Source: Bacteroidota bacterium (lineage in GTDB: Bacteria > Bacteroidota > Bacteroidia > UKL13-3). Taken from it: a stretch of 64,000 bases of DNA. The stretch is from assembly GCA_947477885.1 (NCBI GenBank), contig CANJUD010000006.1:124001-188000 (forward strand). The letters are read 5' to 3'. The notes below the pieces were generated by a model. The model was not told the origin of the DNA and did not search any database. It was given only the letters and a program-made list of their open reading frames with translations. The position numbers and the translations under genes are program-made. This document shows positions 53,032 through 62,046 of this stretch, in pieces (position 1 is the stretch's first letter; each line of letters begins with the position of its first letter).

Positions 53032-53972
53032 ATAGTATTTGCAAATATTTTTTCTGCTACTTCTATATCTTTTCCTATTTGAATTTTTAAAGCATCTAGG
53101 CTTTCAAATTTTTGTTCATCACGCAATCGTTCAATAAATTCTAATTTTAATTCTTCTCCATACAAATCAGCATCAAAGTTTAATAGGTGAGCTTCAACCA
53201 CAACTCCTGTTAAATTAAATGTGGGACGGTTGCCAATATTTATGACTGCATTTAATTGCTTCCCAGAAACGATTGCTAAAGCTACATAGACACCATTTGC
53301 AGGAACAAGTTTATTGGTATCTTCTATATATAAATTGCAAGTAGGGAATCCCAGTTTTCGTCCATTTTTATTTCCTTCAACCACATTCCCAGTTAGCGAA
53401 TATTTGCGACCGAGCAAATGATTTGCTTTTTGTAAATCTATATCAATAGTTAAAGCATTTCTAATTTTGGTTGAGCTCACTGTAATACCCTCAACCAAAA
53501 AAGGAGGAATTTCTTCCACAACAAAATGATATTCTTCTGAAAGGTGCAGCATGGTATTAAAATCGCCTTTTCTGTTTTTGCCAAAACGATGGTCATGGCC
53601 TATTACCAAATGTTTTGCACCAATCGCATTCACTAGAATATCTTTCACAAAATCTTCAGGTTCTAGTTCGGAAATTTCTTGTCCGAATGCCAAAACTAAA
53701 ATATGTTCAATTCCTATTTGTTCAAACAATTGTAGTTTTTCATCAAATGTAGTAAGCAGTTTCAAAGTATCATCATCAGGGTATAATACTTTGCGGGGAT
53801 GGGGGTGAAATGTGATTATAACTGTTTCGCCATTTGCAGTTGATGCAATTTTTTTGAGTAATTCCAATATTTCAATATGGCCACAATGCACACCATCGAA
53901 GGTACCAATAGTTACTACTGGGTTATTAATAATTTCAAGTTCTTCTATATTATAATAAACCTTCAACGCCAA
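53028..53972 (-). CDS. ribF: Bifunctional riboflavin kinase/FAD synthetase
   Basis: 314-residue enzyme that makes FMN and FAD. The N-terminal adenylyltransferase has GTFDGVHCGHIEIL (about 22-35) and the VIGHDHRFGKNRKGDF loop (about 124-139); the C-terminal kinase has GNKNGRKLGFPTCNLYI and VVEAHLLNFDADLYGEELKLEFIERLRDEQKF. Length is normal. It overlaps truB by 23 bp and coaE by 4 bp, so all are translated from one mRNA. Confidence 0.96.
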   Translation of the reverse strand: MALKVYYNIEELEIINNPVVTIGTFDGVHCGHIEILELLKKIASTANGETVIITFHPHPRKVLYPDDDTLKLLTTFDEKLQLFEQIGIEHILVLAFGQEISELEPEDFVKDILVNAIGAKHLVIGHDHRFGKNRKGDFNTMLHLSEEYHFVVEEIPPFLVEGITVSSTKIRNALTIDIDLQKANHLLGRKYSLTGNVVEGNKNGRKLGFPTCNLYIEDTNKLVPANGVYVALAIVSGKQLNAVINIGNRPTFNLTGVVVEAHLLNFDADLYGEELKLEFIERLRDEQKFESLDALKIQIGKDIEVAEKIFANTI

Positions 53973-54693
53973 AATTTATTTTCTGCAAAAATAATGCATC
54001 TTGAATATCATAAACTTTATCTTTTATTTTATTGCCACGGTGTATAGTTGAGGTGTCAATTTTTGCAGCATTTTCTACATTGTAATCTCCAATCATGGTG
54101 CGCCTCAATTCAATAAGCACTGCACCACAGCCAAGCTTTGCACCAAGGTCGTTAATTAAACTTCTTATGTAGGTTCCCTTACTACAACGAACTTCAAAAG
54201 TATATATATTATCAGTCGAGTTTTGCACCTCAAATTTGTATATCGTCGCAGCCCTTGGTTTTATTTCCAATTCAACGCCTTTTCTAATCATTTCATAACT
54301 CCTTACACCGTCAACTTTTACTGCAGAATGTGCAGGAGGGGTTTGTATGATATCTCCTTCAAAAGTTTTTACAGCTTCTAAAATATTGGTATCATCGATT
54401 TTAACATTTGATGATGAAATAAGTTCAGTTTCTAAATCGTATGAGGCAGTTGTGCAGCCTAAAATAAATCGGCCAGTATATACTTTTGGCATTTGTTGTA
54501 TGGTAGAAATCTCTTTTGTTTTTTTACCAGTACATAATAAAAGTAAACCTGTTGCTAGTGGATCAAGTGTACCAGCATGACCAACTTTAATGGGTTTTAA
54601 TAAATGCTTATAGTAATCTACCACAGCAAAGGATGTCCAAAATAAAGGCTTATCAACCAATATAATTTCACCCAGGTTTTCTGTACTGCTCAA
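53950..54693 (-). CDS. truB: tRNA pseudouridine-55 synthase
   Basis: 247-residue enzyme making pseudouridine 55 in the T-loop of tRNAs. The catalytic aspartate is D44 in VGHAGTLDPLATGLLLL; the PPAHSAVKVDGVRSYEM and EVRCSKGTYIRSLINDLG segments are family signatures. It lacks the long C-terminal PUA domain of the E. coli form, as in other Bacteroidota. It overlaps uppP by 4 bp. Confidence 0.96.
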   Translation of the reverse strand: MSSTENLGEIILVDKPLFWTSFAVVDYYKHLLKPIKVGHAGTLDPLATGLLLLCTGKKTKEISTIQQMPKVYTGRFILGCTTASYDLETELISSSNVKIDDTNILEAVKTFEGDIIQTPPAHSAVKVDGVRSYEMIRKGVELEIKPRAATIYKFEVQNSTDNIYTFEVRCSKGTYIRSLINDLGAKLGCGAVLIELRRTMIGDYNVENAAKIDTSTIHRGNKIKDKVYDIQDALFLQKINFGVEGLL

Positions 54694-55478
54694 CTTTTAA
54701 GAGCAAATATCAAAAACAATATGCCGATAGCAATTCTATATATACCAAATACCTTGAAGCCAATTTTATTGATAAAGTTAATGAATGTAGAAATGGTAAT
54801 TAAAGCAATAACAAATGATATGGCATTACAAATTGCTAAATCTCTAACAAAGTTTGGTATTTCAGTAACCTGCTCCCAATTTTTATAAAGTTTATAAATT
54901 GAAGCTGCAAAAATTGTTGGCACAGCTAAAAAGAATGAAAATTCAGTTGCTTGTTTCCAATTTAGTTTTTGAGCAAGCCCGCCAAAAATGGTAGCGGCAC
55001 TTCTGCTAACACCAGGTATCAATGCAATACATTGGAACAAGCCAATTCTAAAAGATTGCATATAAGTGATATCAGTACGGATGAATTTTTTATTTTTATG
55101 ATACCAACTATCAATATTCAACAATACAAAACCTACAATAATTAATGATAATGATATTACTACTCCAGGCATTGTACCAGTACTTCCAAGCAATTTATCA
55201 ATATATTTTTCAAGAGCTAGACCCAATAATCCGAATGGAAGAACTCCAATCGCTAATTTGATATATAAATTAAAACTCTCGAAAAACTTTTTCCAATAAA
55301 CTACCAATACGGCAAGGATTGCCCCAAACTGAACAGCAACTAAAAATGTTTCTAGTTCAATAGTGCTTTCTGTTTTTAAAAGCAATGAAGCCATTTTCAT
55401 ATGAGCTGTAGAAGAGACAGGTAAAAACTCTGTCAAGCCTTCAATGATGGCTAAAATAATTTTTTCGATAATATTCAT
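54690..55478 (-). CDS. uppP: Undecaprenyl-diphosphate phosphatase
   Basis: 262-residue inner-membrane enzyme that recycles the undecaprenyl carrier of cell-wall synthesis. Motifs: EGLTEFLPVSSTAHM (about 14-28) and PGVSRSAATIFGGL (about 154-167), with eight predicted helices. Neighbour order ftsX-DUF3098-uppP-truB is one I recognise as common in Bacteroidota. It is 6 bp from DUF3098 and overlaps truB by 4 bp. Confidence 0.96.
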   Translation of the reverse strand: MNIIEKIILAIIEGLTEFLPVSSTAHMKMASLLLKTESTIELETFLVAVQFGAILAVLVVYWKKFFESFNLYIKLAIGVLPFGLLGLALEKYIDKLLGSTGTMPGVVISLSLIIVGFVLLNIDSWYHKNKKFIRTDITYMQSFRIGLFQCIALIPGVSRSAATIFGGLAQKLNWKQATEFSFFLAVPTIFAASIYKLYKNWEQVTEIPNFVRDLAICNAISFVIALITISTFINFINKIGFKVFGIYRIAIGILFLIFALKS

Positions 55479-55484
55479 AAGATT

Positions 55485-55724
55485 TTATTCAGCAGATTTT
55501 TTCATAATTGCATATGCCTGAATAGCAAAGCCAACTAATACCACAACAGGTGCAACGATTATTTTGCGTGTATCGTAGATATCTTCTTTACCATACATCA
55601 GAATAAATCCAAGCACTATTACAGCGAGGCCAATTAACATCCAACGATAATTGTCTTTACCAAAGGCGAAGTAGTTTGGAAAATCAGTATGTTTTGTAGT
55701 TGTTTTCTGTGTAGTTTTTTGCAT
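55485..55724 (-). CDS. DUF3098 small membrane protein
   Basis: 79 residues with two membrane helices (about 29-46 and 57-73; RWMLIGLAVIVLGFILMYG and KIIVAPVVVLVGFAIQAYAIM). It matches the DUF3098 family, usually found between ftsX and uppP in Bacteroidota, as here. Function unknown; a link to cell division or envelope growth is only from position. It starts 6 bp after the ftsX stop. Confidence 0.88.
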   Translation of the reverse strand: MQKTTQKTTTKHTDFPNYFAFGKDNYRWMLIGLAVIVLGFILMYGKEDIYDTRKIIVAPVVVLVGFAIQAYAIMKKSAE

Positions 55725-55730
55725 AACTGT

Positions 55731-56672
55731 TTAATATAATTCGTCTATTTTTGATTTTAAATATCTGCGTGTTGCAGTCCAAGTGCAAATGGTTGAAACC
55801 AAAACACCGCACAAAGATAAGACAACAAACAATATCAGCAATAAGGTAATGTTAATGTCTGTTCTGAAATCTGGTAAAACAGCTCTAAGGTCAGGAATAA
55901 AATAAAGGGCAAAGTATGCGGTATTAAAGATGAGTAAAGAAGAAAATACACCTGCAAGTACCCCATTAATAATGGCCCTTTTAATAAAAGGTTTAATTAT
56001 AAAAGATTTGGTTGCGCCCACCATTTGCATGCTTTTTATTAAGAACCTTTGGGAAAAAATATTCAATTTAACATTGTGGTTTATTAAAGTAATTGCTACA
56101 ATCGCTAGTATAATGCACAATATTAAAAGCATAGGGGCAATCATTGCAAAGCGTTCTTCAATAAGGTCAGCAATATTTTTCGGGAAACTAATTTCATCTA
56201 CCATATCGCTTGCCTTTATCCAAGACTCGACTTTGGTAACGCGATCTTCTTCATTTTTGCCTGCATTTAAATAGACCTCATAATTCGGGTTAAAAGGGTT
56301 TGAGTCCAACTCTGAAACTAAGTCCTCTCCAATACTTTCTTTTGCTTCCCTTAATGATGTTTCAGGCGATTTATACGTAAATGATTTAATAAAATCTTTG
56401 CTTAAGTACTCAGTCTCAAATTGTTTTAATTCGTTGCCGGAATAGTTTGACTTCAGGTAAACGTGCAATACGATATTCTCTTTCAGATGCTTTTCAAGAT
56501 TATTGCCTACATAGATAAACAGCCCAAATAACGAAAACATGTATAACACTGTGGTGGTGCTAACTACAGAAGTAATAAAATGGGTACGTTTTGATGAAGA
56601 CAATTTTTTGAATTTTAAATCGCTTGCAAAAATATCAACTATCATGTCTTTTGCTCGATTTTTTTTATACAT
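55731..56672 (-). CDS. ftsX: Cell division protein FtsX-like permease
   Basis: About 313 residues. An N-terminal cytosolic tail, a first helix (FITSVVSTTTVLYMFSLFGLFIYVG), an extracytoplasmic domain with ENIVLHVYLK and SPETSLREAKESIGEDLV, and three C-terminal helices make the FtsX layout; the partner FtsE is not in the window. The FtsEX complex activates cell-wall hydrolases at the septum. An ATG at 56738 is too far upstream for the family and overlaps the rpsF promoter region; ATG 56672 or 56645 is more likely. First gene of the operon down to coaE. Confidence 0.88.
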   Translation of the reverse strand: MYKKNRAKDMIVDIFASDLKFKKLSSSKRTHFITSVVSTTTVLYMFSLFGLFIYVGNNLEKHLKENIVLHVYLKSNYSGNELKQFETEYLSKDFIKSFTYKSPETSLREAKESIGEDLVSELDSNPFNPNYEVYLNAGKNEEDRVTKVESWIKASDMVDEISFPKNIADLIEERFAMIAPMLLILCIILAIVAITLINHNVKLNIFSQRFLIKSMQMVGATKSFIIKPFIKRAIINGVLAGVFSSLLIFNTAYFALYFIPDLRAVLPDFRTDINITLLLILFVVLSLCGVLVSTICTWTATRRYLKSKIDELY

Positions 56673-56716
56673 CGAATGTGCAAAAGCCCAAACTGTAAAA
56701 ATATTTTCACAAACGA

Positions 56717-56747
56717 TTGTTTGTTTTGAGCTAGGCACTTACCTTTG
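56717..56747 (+). promoter_or_regulatory. Promoter of the rpsF-rpsR-rplI operon
   Basis: TTG (56717-56719), 20-bp spacer, and TACCTTTG (56740-56747), matching the Bacteroidota consensus. The leader to the rpsF ATG is about 30 nt. Confidence 0.7.
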
Positions 56748-56782
56748 CAGCCCGAAATTTTTAACAGAAATTAAAAAATACA

Positions 56783-57157
56783 ATGACACAATACGAATCA
56801 GTAATCATCATCACACCAGTCCTCAGTGAGGAGCAGGTGAAAGATTCCATTGCCAAGTTTAGGCAGTTGATTACAAGCGAAGGTGGAAAGGTGATGTTTG
56901 AAGACGCATGGGGACTAACCAAAATGGCTTACTCCATCGACAAAAAAAATTCAGGCTTTTATCATCTTTTCGAGTTTACAGCCAAGGACGACTTTGTTTC
57001 CAAATGGGAGCTTACTCTAAAACGTGACGAACGTGTTCTACGCTACATGACTATAGCTTTAGATAAGCATTCAATTGCTTATAATCAACGTCGCCGCAAT
57101 GGAGAACTTAACTCTCAAAAGGCGAAGAAAGCACAATCTGAAACACAAACCGCTTAA
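56783..57157 (+). CDS. rpsF: 30S ribosomal protein S6
   Basis: 124 residues. [37 protein letters not shown] and [25 protein letters not shown] are typical, ending in a charged tail ([12 protein letters not shown]). First gene of rpsF-rpsR-rplI; no ssb gene lies between rpsF and rpsR. The tail after residue 110 is longer than in E. coli S6 before its glutamate extension and carries no polyglutamate. Confidence 0.97.
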   Translation: MTQYESVIIITPVLSEEQVKDSIAKFRQLITSEGGKVMFEDAWGLTKMAYSIDKKNSGFYHLFEFTAKDDFVSKWELTLKRDERVLRYMTIALDKHSIAYNQRRRNGELNSQKAKKAQSETQTA

Positions 57158-57168
57158 TAATTAACAGT

Positions 57169-57444
57169 ATGGGTGCCCCAAAATACAACAAAAATCAATT
57201 TGTCTTCAGCAACCAAAATGCTGAACCACAAAAAAAGAAATATTGCCGCTTCAAAAAGAATGGCATTAAATATATTGACTATAAAGATGCCAACTTTTTA
57301 ATGAAGTTTGTGAACGAGCAAGGCAAAATCCTTCCACGTCGCATTACTGGCACATCACTAAAATATCAACGTAAAGTAGCTCAAGCTATCAAACGTGCTA
57401 GGCATATAGGATTGTTGCCTTACGTTGCTGATGGTTTGAAATAA
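57169..57444 (+). CDS. rpsR: 30S ribosomal protein S18
   Basis: 91 residues with a basic start, the signature [64 protein letters not shown]. Starts 11 bp after rpsF. A cysteine is kept in YCRF. Confidence 0.97.
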   Translation: MGAPKYNKNQFVFSNQNAEPQKKKYCRFKKNGIKYIDYKDANFLMKFVNEQGKILPRRITGTSLKYQRKVAQAIKRARHIGLLPYVADGLK

Positions 57445-57464
57445 TACAAAAAGGAAATACAGTT

Positions 57465-57908
57465 ATGAAAATTATTTTAAGAGAAGATATTAAATCCCTG
57501 GGTTATAAAGACGATGTTGTTTCTGTGAAAAACGGATACGCAAATAACTTTTTAATTCCACGCGGTATGGCCTCCATGGCTACTGTATCAAAATTGAAAG
57601 ACCTTGCTGAAGATATCAAGCAGGCCTCATTCAAGTTAGATAAAATTAGGAACCAAGCCAATCAGCTTGCCGAAACACTTAAAGATTTCTCAGTTACTGT
57701 GGGAGCTAAAGTTGGAAGCAATGACAAAATATTTGGTTCAGTTACCCCATTACTTATTTCTCAAGCTTTAAAAGCTAAGGGTCATGAAATCGACCGACGC
57801 AAGATTGTTTTGGACTCAGATATAAAATCAACGGGTAGCTATTCAGCAACAGTCAATCTTTTTAAAGGTATTAGTGTAAAAATCGGTGTTGAGGTTATTG
57901 CTGAATAA
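57465..57908 (+). CDS. rplI: 50S ribosomal protein L9
   Basis: 147 residues: MKIILREDIKSLGYKDDVVSVKNGYANNFLIPRGMA at the N-terminus, a long central helix (LAEDIKQASFKLDKIRNQANQLAETLKDF) and a C-terminal domain (KVGSNDKIFGSVTPLLISQAL...KSTGSYSATVNLFKGISVKIGVEV). Last gene of the operon, 20 bp after rpsR. Confidence 0.97.
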   Translation: MKIILREDIKSLGYKDDVVSVKNGYANNFLIPRGMASMATVSKLKDLAEDIKQASFKLDKIRNQANQLAETLKDFSVTVGAKVGSNDKIFGSVTPLLISQALKAKGHEIDRRKIVLDSDIKSTGSYSATVNLFKGISVKIGVEVIAE

Positions 57909-58207
57909 GCAGACCAAATTTCAACAATTCTGTAAGCTATATATTTGCAAATATTTGTCATATTTGTGTCATATGAATTTTTAAATTAAAATGATATTTG
58001 TCATTTTATTGGTCTGACGGCCTGTGTGTAAAAGGCTTGTCTAATCTTACATATTTAATTTACAAGCTTTTGTGTAAGTTCGTGTTTGAGACTGTATCTA
58101 TTATTGTTTTCATTTGTATCAAGATTAAAATAGACGCTCAAGCAACCTTTTTAAACTTGATGTTGTTCTTATAATCAGAATACAAAATAATTAAATTAAT
58201 TACAGAC
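57909..58207 (+). promoter_or_regulatory. Long structured leader before a small membrane protein gene
   Basis: 299 bp with no gene. TATATTTG (about 57942-57949) resembles a -7 box. AAAGGCTTGT at about 58028 can pair with ACAAGC-TTT near 58062. A second inverted repeat, ATCAAGATTAAAA (58118-58130) with TTTTTAAACTTGAT (about 58148-58161), one mismatch inside, ends 46 bp before the ATG. These may form a regulatory leader, or terminate rplI. Confidence 0.4.
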
Positions 58208-58423
58208 ATGAAAACCATCATCAACAAAGCCTTACGCGTTAAGGATCTAGCTAAAAAAGCTACCGCAATTGCAGTACTTATGCTATTCATCGGTTTACAA
58301 GTGCAAGCAGTCGGAGCTGAGGGAATGCAAATTGCCTTAATCACTGTCGGATGTTTGTTCCTAATAATAGCAGGTGTGTTTGTTTGGGCAAAAAAACATC
58401 ATGAGTTTGGAGAAGACGCATAG
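58208..58423 (+). CDS. Small membrane protein of unknown function
   Basis: 71 residues. A basic N-terminus (MKTIINKALRVKDLAKK) precedes one hydrophobic helix (ATAIAVLMLFIGLQVQAV), then EGMQIALITVGCLFLIIAGVFVWAKKHHEFGEDA with a second. The first could be a signal sequence cut after VQA. I do not recognise the family. It has its own terminator and a long leader, so it is probably a real gene. Confidence 0.6.
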   Translation: MKTIINKALRVKDLAKKATAIAVLMLFIGLQVQAVGAEGMQIALITVGCLFLIIAGVFVWAKKHHEFGEDA

Positions 58424-58451
58424 TCATCCAAACCCTTTACTACCCATATTA

Positions 58452-58495
58452 AACCTTATTGGTGAGCAAATATATTGGTCACCAATAAGGTTTTT
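58452..58495. terminator. Shared terminator between convergent genes
   Basis: AACCTTATTGGTGA (58452-58465), 13-nt loop, TCACCAATAAGGTT (58479-58492), then a T-run on the plus strand; on the minus strand the same hairpin is followed by TTTAATA. It ends the small membrane protein gene and overlaps the stop of the S8 peptidase gene. Confidence 0.92.
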
Positions 58496-60174
58496 TTGTT
58501 TTTATCTATAAGTTCTAGAGTATATTTTTTCCCTTTCTTCAATCGTTTTGATAGGTTCAATTTATAAACTGTGAAAATGTGATTCGAATTTTGAATTTCT
58601 AATTCATTTACAATCTTATTTCCTTGTTTTAAAATTATTTTCACAGTTTTCCAATCATTCAATTTTCTAATATCAATCCCGTCGGTGGTTTTATTTATCT
58701 CAAAGATAACCCCAGTAAAATTTGAAGTTTGAAATAGATTTAAAAGCTTTGCAGCATTAAGGTAACTAGGAATTCCATACCCTATTTTATTATTGGGTTC
58801 ACTGGCATTACTCGATGAAAACTTTATAGCGTCAATCAAAACACTGTCGGCAATAAGTGGAAAATCTTGTTTGAGGTGAGCAACAAAACCAGCCATTAGC
58901 GGCGTGGAAAAGGAACTCCCATTTGCTTGTGTATATTTTCCCAATGGACTACAAACTACAGTTTCATAACCCATAGTTACTACATCGGGTTTAATTCTGC
59001 TATCAGAACTTGGGCCCATAGAGCTATAATATGCATATTCTCCTTTTTTATCACAAGCTCCTAAAGTTAATGCGTATTTTGAATCGCCAGGAGAGGTGAT
59101 ATAATGCCACGATTTGTCTCCTTCATTCCCACTACTTGTTACTACTGTAATGCCTTTTGAAGCGGCTATTTTAACAGCTTTTGCTATTATAGTATGATTC
59201 CCATCCATATCCAAATAGCTGTGGCTATGTTCAGGATCATCGAAATAATTATATCCAAGTGAAGAACTAATTAATTCGCAGCCCACACTATCAGCCCACT
59301 CTGCTGCTAAGCACCACAATACTTCTTCTGCAAGTGTTTCACCAGAACTTTCTTCACTGCGAAGTAGCCATATTTTTGAGTATGGTGCTGAACCGGAAAA
59401 GTTTCCTTGATCGAAACCAGCCAAGCATGAAAGCACTTTTGTACCGTGGTCATCATCATCAAAAACTAAAGTATCATTGGATGAAAAATCGTAAGTACCT
59501 TGTAAAAGTTTATTGGCAAATAAATGTTTGAAACAAGGAAGCAAATTTACATTCTTGAAACCCGCATCAATAACTGCTATTGGGAAATCAATTTTTTCGT
59601 AGGGAGTTTTATCAACCAAAGTATCAAAAATCATTTTTAATTGCTCATAAGCAAAACCTTGCTTGCGCGGATGCTTGTGATCTTTATCATAATAAGCTCT
59701 TTGAAAACCAGTATATTCTTCAGTCTTGCTTTGTATGTTTCCTGGATCAAAGGTAGCAGGACTCATGTCATCAGGAGGCAATTTGCCTAGGTATAAAATG
59801 TTTTTTACAAATGCTAATTTGCCAATTTGGTTCACAATACTTGTATCATCAATCACTACCAAAACCCCATTTAGCCAGCGGCTTGAGCGAACTATTTGAA
59901 CTTTGTATTTTGATAAACTATCCTCTAAAGTTTTATATGGGTAAAAGTCCTTTTTATCAAGTTCAATATTTGCTTTTTTTCTTCGCTCGATGCTCAAATT
60001 TGAAAGTTGTGGATCACTTGTAAATGAAGGCGTATGATTAACTTTATAAAATACATCTTCAAAACTAAAATATGCAAATTCCACCAAATATCTTTTAGGC
60101 TGGGCATGCAAAGAATTGAAAGCTAGAAATAGAAAAGGAATTATATAATATTTATTGAAGACAGAAATTCTCAC
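58456..60174 (-). CDS. Exported subtilisin-like serine peptidase (S8)
   Basis: 572-residue secreted protease. Signal peptide about 1-24 (LFLAFNSLHA/Q). The S8 triad is visible: aspartate in FPIAVIDAGF (about 204), histidine in FDDDDHGTKVLS (about 243), with SSGNEGDK as the oxyanion region, and serine in ANGSSFSTPLMAGF (about 420). The C-terminal ~80 residues are a beta domain (TTDGIDIRKLNDWKTVKIILKQGNKIVNELEIQ) that lacks the signature motifs of a T9SS sorting domain, so its route past the outer membrane is unclear. It lies 13 bp after the lipoprotein gene on the minus strand. Confidence 0.9.
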   Translation of the reverse strand: MRISVFNKYYIIPFLFLAFNSLHAQPKRYLVEFAYFSFEDVFYKVNHTPSFTSDPQLSNLSIERRKKANIELDKKDFYPYKTLEDSLSKYKVQIVRSSRWLNGVLVVIDDTSIVNQIGKLAFVKNILYLGKLPPDDMSPATFDPGNIQSKTEEYTGFQRAYYDKDHKHPRKQGFAYEQLKMIFDTLVDKTPYEKIDFPIAVIDAGFKNVNLLPCFKHLFANKLLQGTYDFSSNDTLVFDDDDHGTKVLSCLAGFDQGNFSGSAPYSKIWLLRSEESSGETLAEEVLWCLAAEWADSVGCELISSSLGYNYFDDPEHSHSYLDMDGNHTIIAKAVKIAASKGITVVTSSGNEGDKSWHYITSPGDSKYALTLGACDKKGEYAYYSSMGPSSDSRIKPDVVTMGYETVVCSPLGKYTQANGSSFSTPLMAGFVAHLKQDFPLIADSVLIDAIKFSSSNASEPNNKIGYGIPSYLNAAKLLNLFQTSNFTGVIFEINKTTDGIDIRKLNDWKTVKIILKQGNKIVNELEIQNSNHIFTVYKLNLSKRLKKGKKYTLELIDKNKKTLLVTNIFAHQ

Positions 60175-60187
60175 TATACTAAATCTA

Positions 60188-60871
60188 TCAAGGTTTATGA
60201 TTTATTAGGGTCATACGATAGAGTATGCCATATGGATATTGGCTAGGTTGGTAATCTACGGTATCGGTTTGCTTATATAGCATTCCGATATTTTTACCCC
60301 AAATTTCGCTGCGGTATCGTCGTTCTATTTGGTTGGTATCGTCTTGCACTAGCACAGTAACGGTTGAATCATATGAAAAATTACCTACTTTTTTAGGTTC
60401 ATAAATATTGATATAAGTAGCATAATCAGAACCTAAAGTATTATATTTATTTCTGTCCCAAGGTCTGTTTTCAGTTATTGGGAAAACAAGTTTCATTATA
60501 TTTTGGTTGTCTTCGCCACGAAATAGTTCATAAGCAGTTTTTTGGGTGGTAAAAACAGAGCGGATTTCCCAAAACCCTGTATCTGATTTACTTTGATATA
60601 ATATAATACGATTTGTAGTTTTGCCTGCATTGTCGAGATATTTTGATTCAATTACTTCGCGAAGGAAGAATTGGAAAGTATCAGTCTTACTTTTAAAGCG
60701 GTCAATACGAATGGAGTCGACTTGATAAATAAGTTCACGCCCAACTTCATCGGGGTATAACGAAGTGCCAGTTTCTAATACTGGTTCGTCTTTTGAACGA
60801 CAGCTAGCTAGCACGAATATTAGTAAAACAAATCCGATAATTTTCGAATGTATTGTATTCTTTATGCCCAT
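60188..60871 (-). CDS. Lipoprotein of unknown function
   Basis: 227 residues with a lipoprotein signal (IIGFVLLIFVLASC, lipobox cysteine at about 24). The rest is a beta-rich sequence with YPDEVGRELIYQVDSIRIDRFKSKTDTFQFFLREVIES and WDRNKYNTLGSDYATYINIYEP. No known domain is recognised. Its start overlaps the mnmA stop by 10 bp, so it is co-transcribed with mnmA. Confidence 0.78.
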   Translation of the reverse strand: MGIKNTIHSKIIGFVLLIFVLASCRSKDEPVLETGTSLYPDEVGRELIYQVDSIRIDRFKSKTDTFQFFLREVIESKYLDNAGKTTNRIILYQSKSDTGFWEIRSVFTTQKTAYELFRGEDNQNIMKLVFPITENRPWDRNKYNTLGSDYATYINIYEPKKVGNFSYDSTVTVLVQDDTNQIERRYRSEIWGKNIGMLYKQTDTVDYQPSQYPYGILYRMTLINHKP

Positions 60872-61998
60872 TCAGATTGGCTATGTTGTAAAGATTTTTC
60901 TATATCAAAAGCAGATTTAATCCAACCTCCACCTACTACATCATTCCCTTCATAAAAAACAGCAGATTGACCTGGAGCTATTGCATTTACTTTACTATGG
61001 AATTTCACTTCCATAAAATCATCCACTTGGTTTATAGTAGCCAAAGTGCCAGGGTCTTTATAGCGTACTTTGGTAATAGTCTCCAAAGGTTTTTCTAAAC
61101 GACTATATTTTTGTATGTTGATATCGCCTACCCACATTCCGTTTTGCTCTAATTCTTCTTTTTTGCCCAATGTCACTGTATTTGTTTTTGAATCTATTGC
61201 CAGTACAAAATAAGGTTCACCAAAAGCTAATTCCAATCCTTTTCTTTGCCCAACTGTGTAAAACGGATAACCTTTGTGCTTGCCAACCACTGTTCCATTA
61301 GATAATACGAAGTTCCCACCGTCCACTTGAGCTTCTAATCCTGGGATTCTGTTTTTAAGAAAACCACGGTAATCATTATCAGGCACAAAGCAAATTTCAT
61401 AGCTTTCACTTTTAGCCACCATTTCTTTAAAGCCACGCTCTAAAGCCATTTCCCTGATTTGACTCTTATGCAAATTGCCAATTGGGAACACCGTTCTAGC
61501 CAAACTTTTTTGGCTCAGTCCCCACAATACATATGATTGGTCTTTGCCAGCGTCCAGACCTTTCGACACTATATATCTTCCATTCTCAAAACGGGTTTGG
61601 GCATAGTGTCCTGTTGCTATATGCTCACAGTCTAATTGGTCAGCACGTTTTAATAAGGCTTCCCATTTAATATGGGTATTGCATAGCACGCAAGGGTTTG
61701 GTGTGCGGCCTGCCAAATACTCATCAACAAAATTATCAATTACATAATCGCCAAATTCATCTCTGATATCCAAAATCATATGGTGAATACCGTGCTGAAC
61801 AGATATAGCACGTGCATCATTTATACTATCTAATGAGCAGCAACCTGTCTCTTTACCAGAAGTATTAGAGGTGGCATAATCCCATGTTTTCATAGTAATG
61901 CCCACTACCTCATAGCCTTGCTCCCTGAGCATTACAGCTGTAACGGTAGAATCTAATCCTCCGCTCATAGCGACCAATATCTTGCCGTGTTTGCTCAT
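60862..61998 (-). CDS. mnmA: tRNA-specific 2-thiouridylase
   Basis: 378-residue ATP enzyme that thiolates U34 of Lys, Glu and Gln tRNAs. The P-loop is SGGLDSTVTAVML (about 13-25). The catalytic cysteine pair is in NPCVLCNTHIKW (about 101-112) and SYEICFVPDNDYRGFL. C-terminal QRKGLELAFGEPYFVLAIDSKTNTV and PGQSAVFYEGNDVVGGGWI are typical. Upstream, a -7 box and a 9-bp inverted repeat are seen. Confidence 0.95.
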   Translation of the reverse strand: MSKHGKILVAMSGGLDSTVTAVMLREQGYEVVGITMKTWDYATSNTSGKETGCCSLDSINDARAISVQHGIHHMILDIRDEFGDYVIDNFVDEYLAGRTPNPCVLCNTHIKWEALLKRADQLDCEHIATGHYAQTRFENGRYIVSKGLDAGKDQSYVLWGLSQKSLARTVFPIGNLHKSQIREMALERGFKEMVAKSESYEICFVPDNDYRGFLKNRIPGLEAQVDGGNFVLSNGTVVGKHKGYPFYTVGQRKGLELAFGEPYFVLAIDSKTNTVTLGKKEELEQNGMWVGDINIQKYSRLEKPLETITKVRYKDPGTLATINQVDDFMEVKFHSKVNAIAPGQSAVFYEGNDVVGGGWIKSAFDIEKSLQHSQSEWA

Positions 61999-62005
61999 AT
62001 AATTA

Positions 62006-62042
62006 CAAAGATAAGTTGTGTTTTACGTAATTGAAAACACAA
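62006..62042 (-). promoter_or_regulatory. mnmA promoter region with inverted repeat
   Basis: TATCTTTG on the minus strand (62013-62006) lies 7 bp before the mnmA start. A perfect inverted repeat TTGTGTTTT-N9-AAAACACAA spans 62016-62042, where the -33 region should be, and ends 4 bp from the upstream gene's stop at 62047. It could be an operator or a terminator lacking a T-run. Confidence 0.5.
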
Positions 62043-62046
62043 TCTA

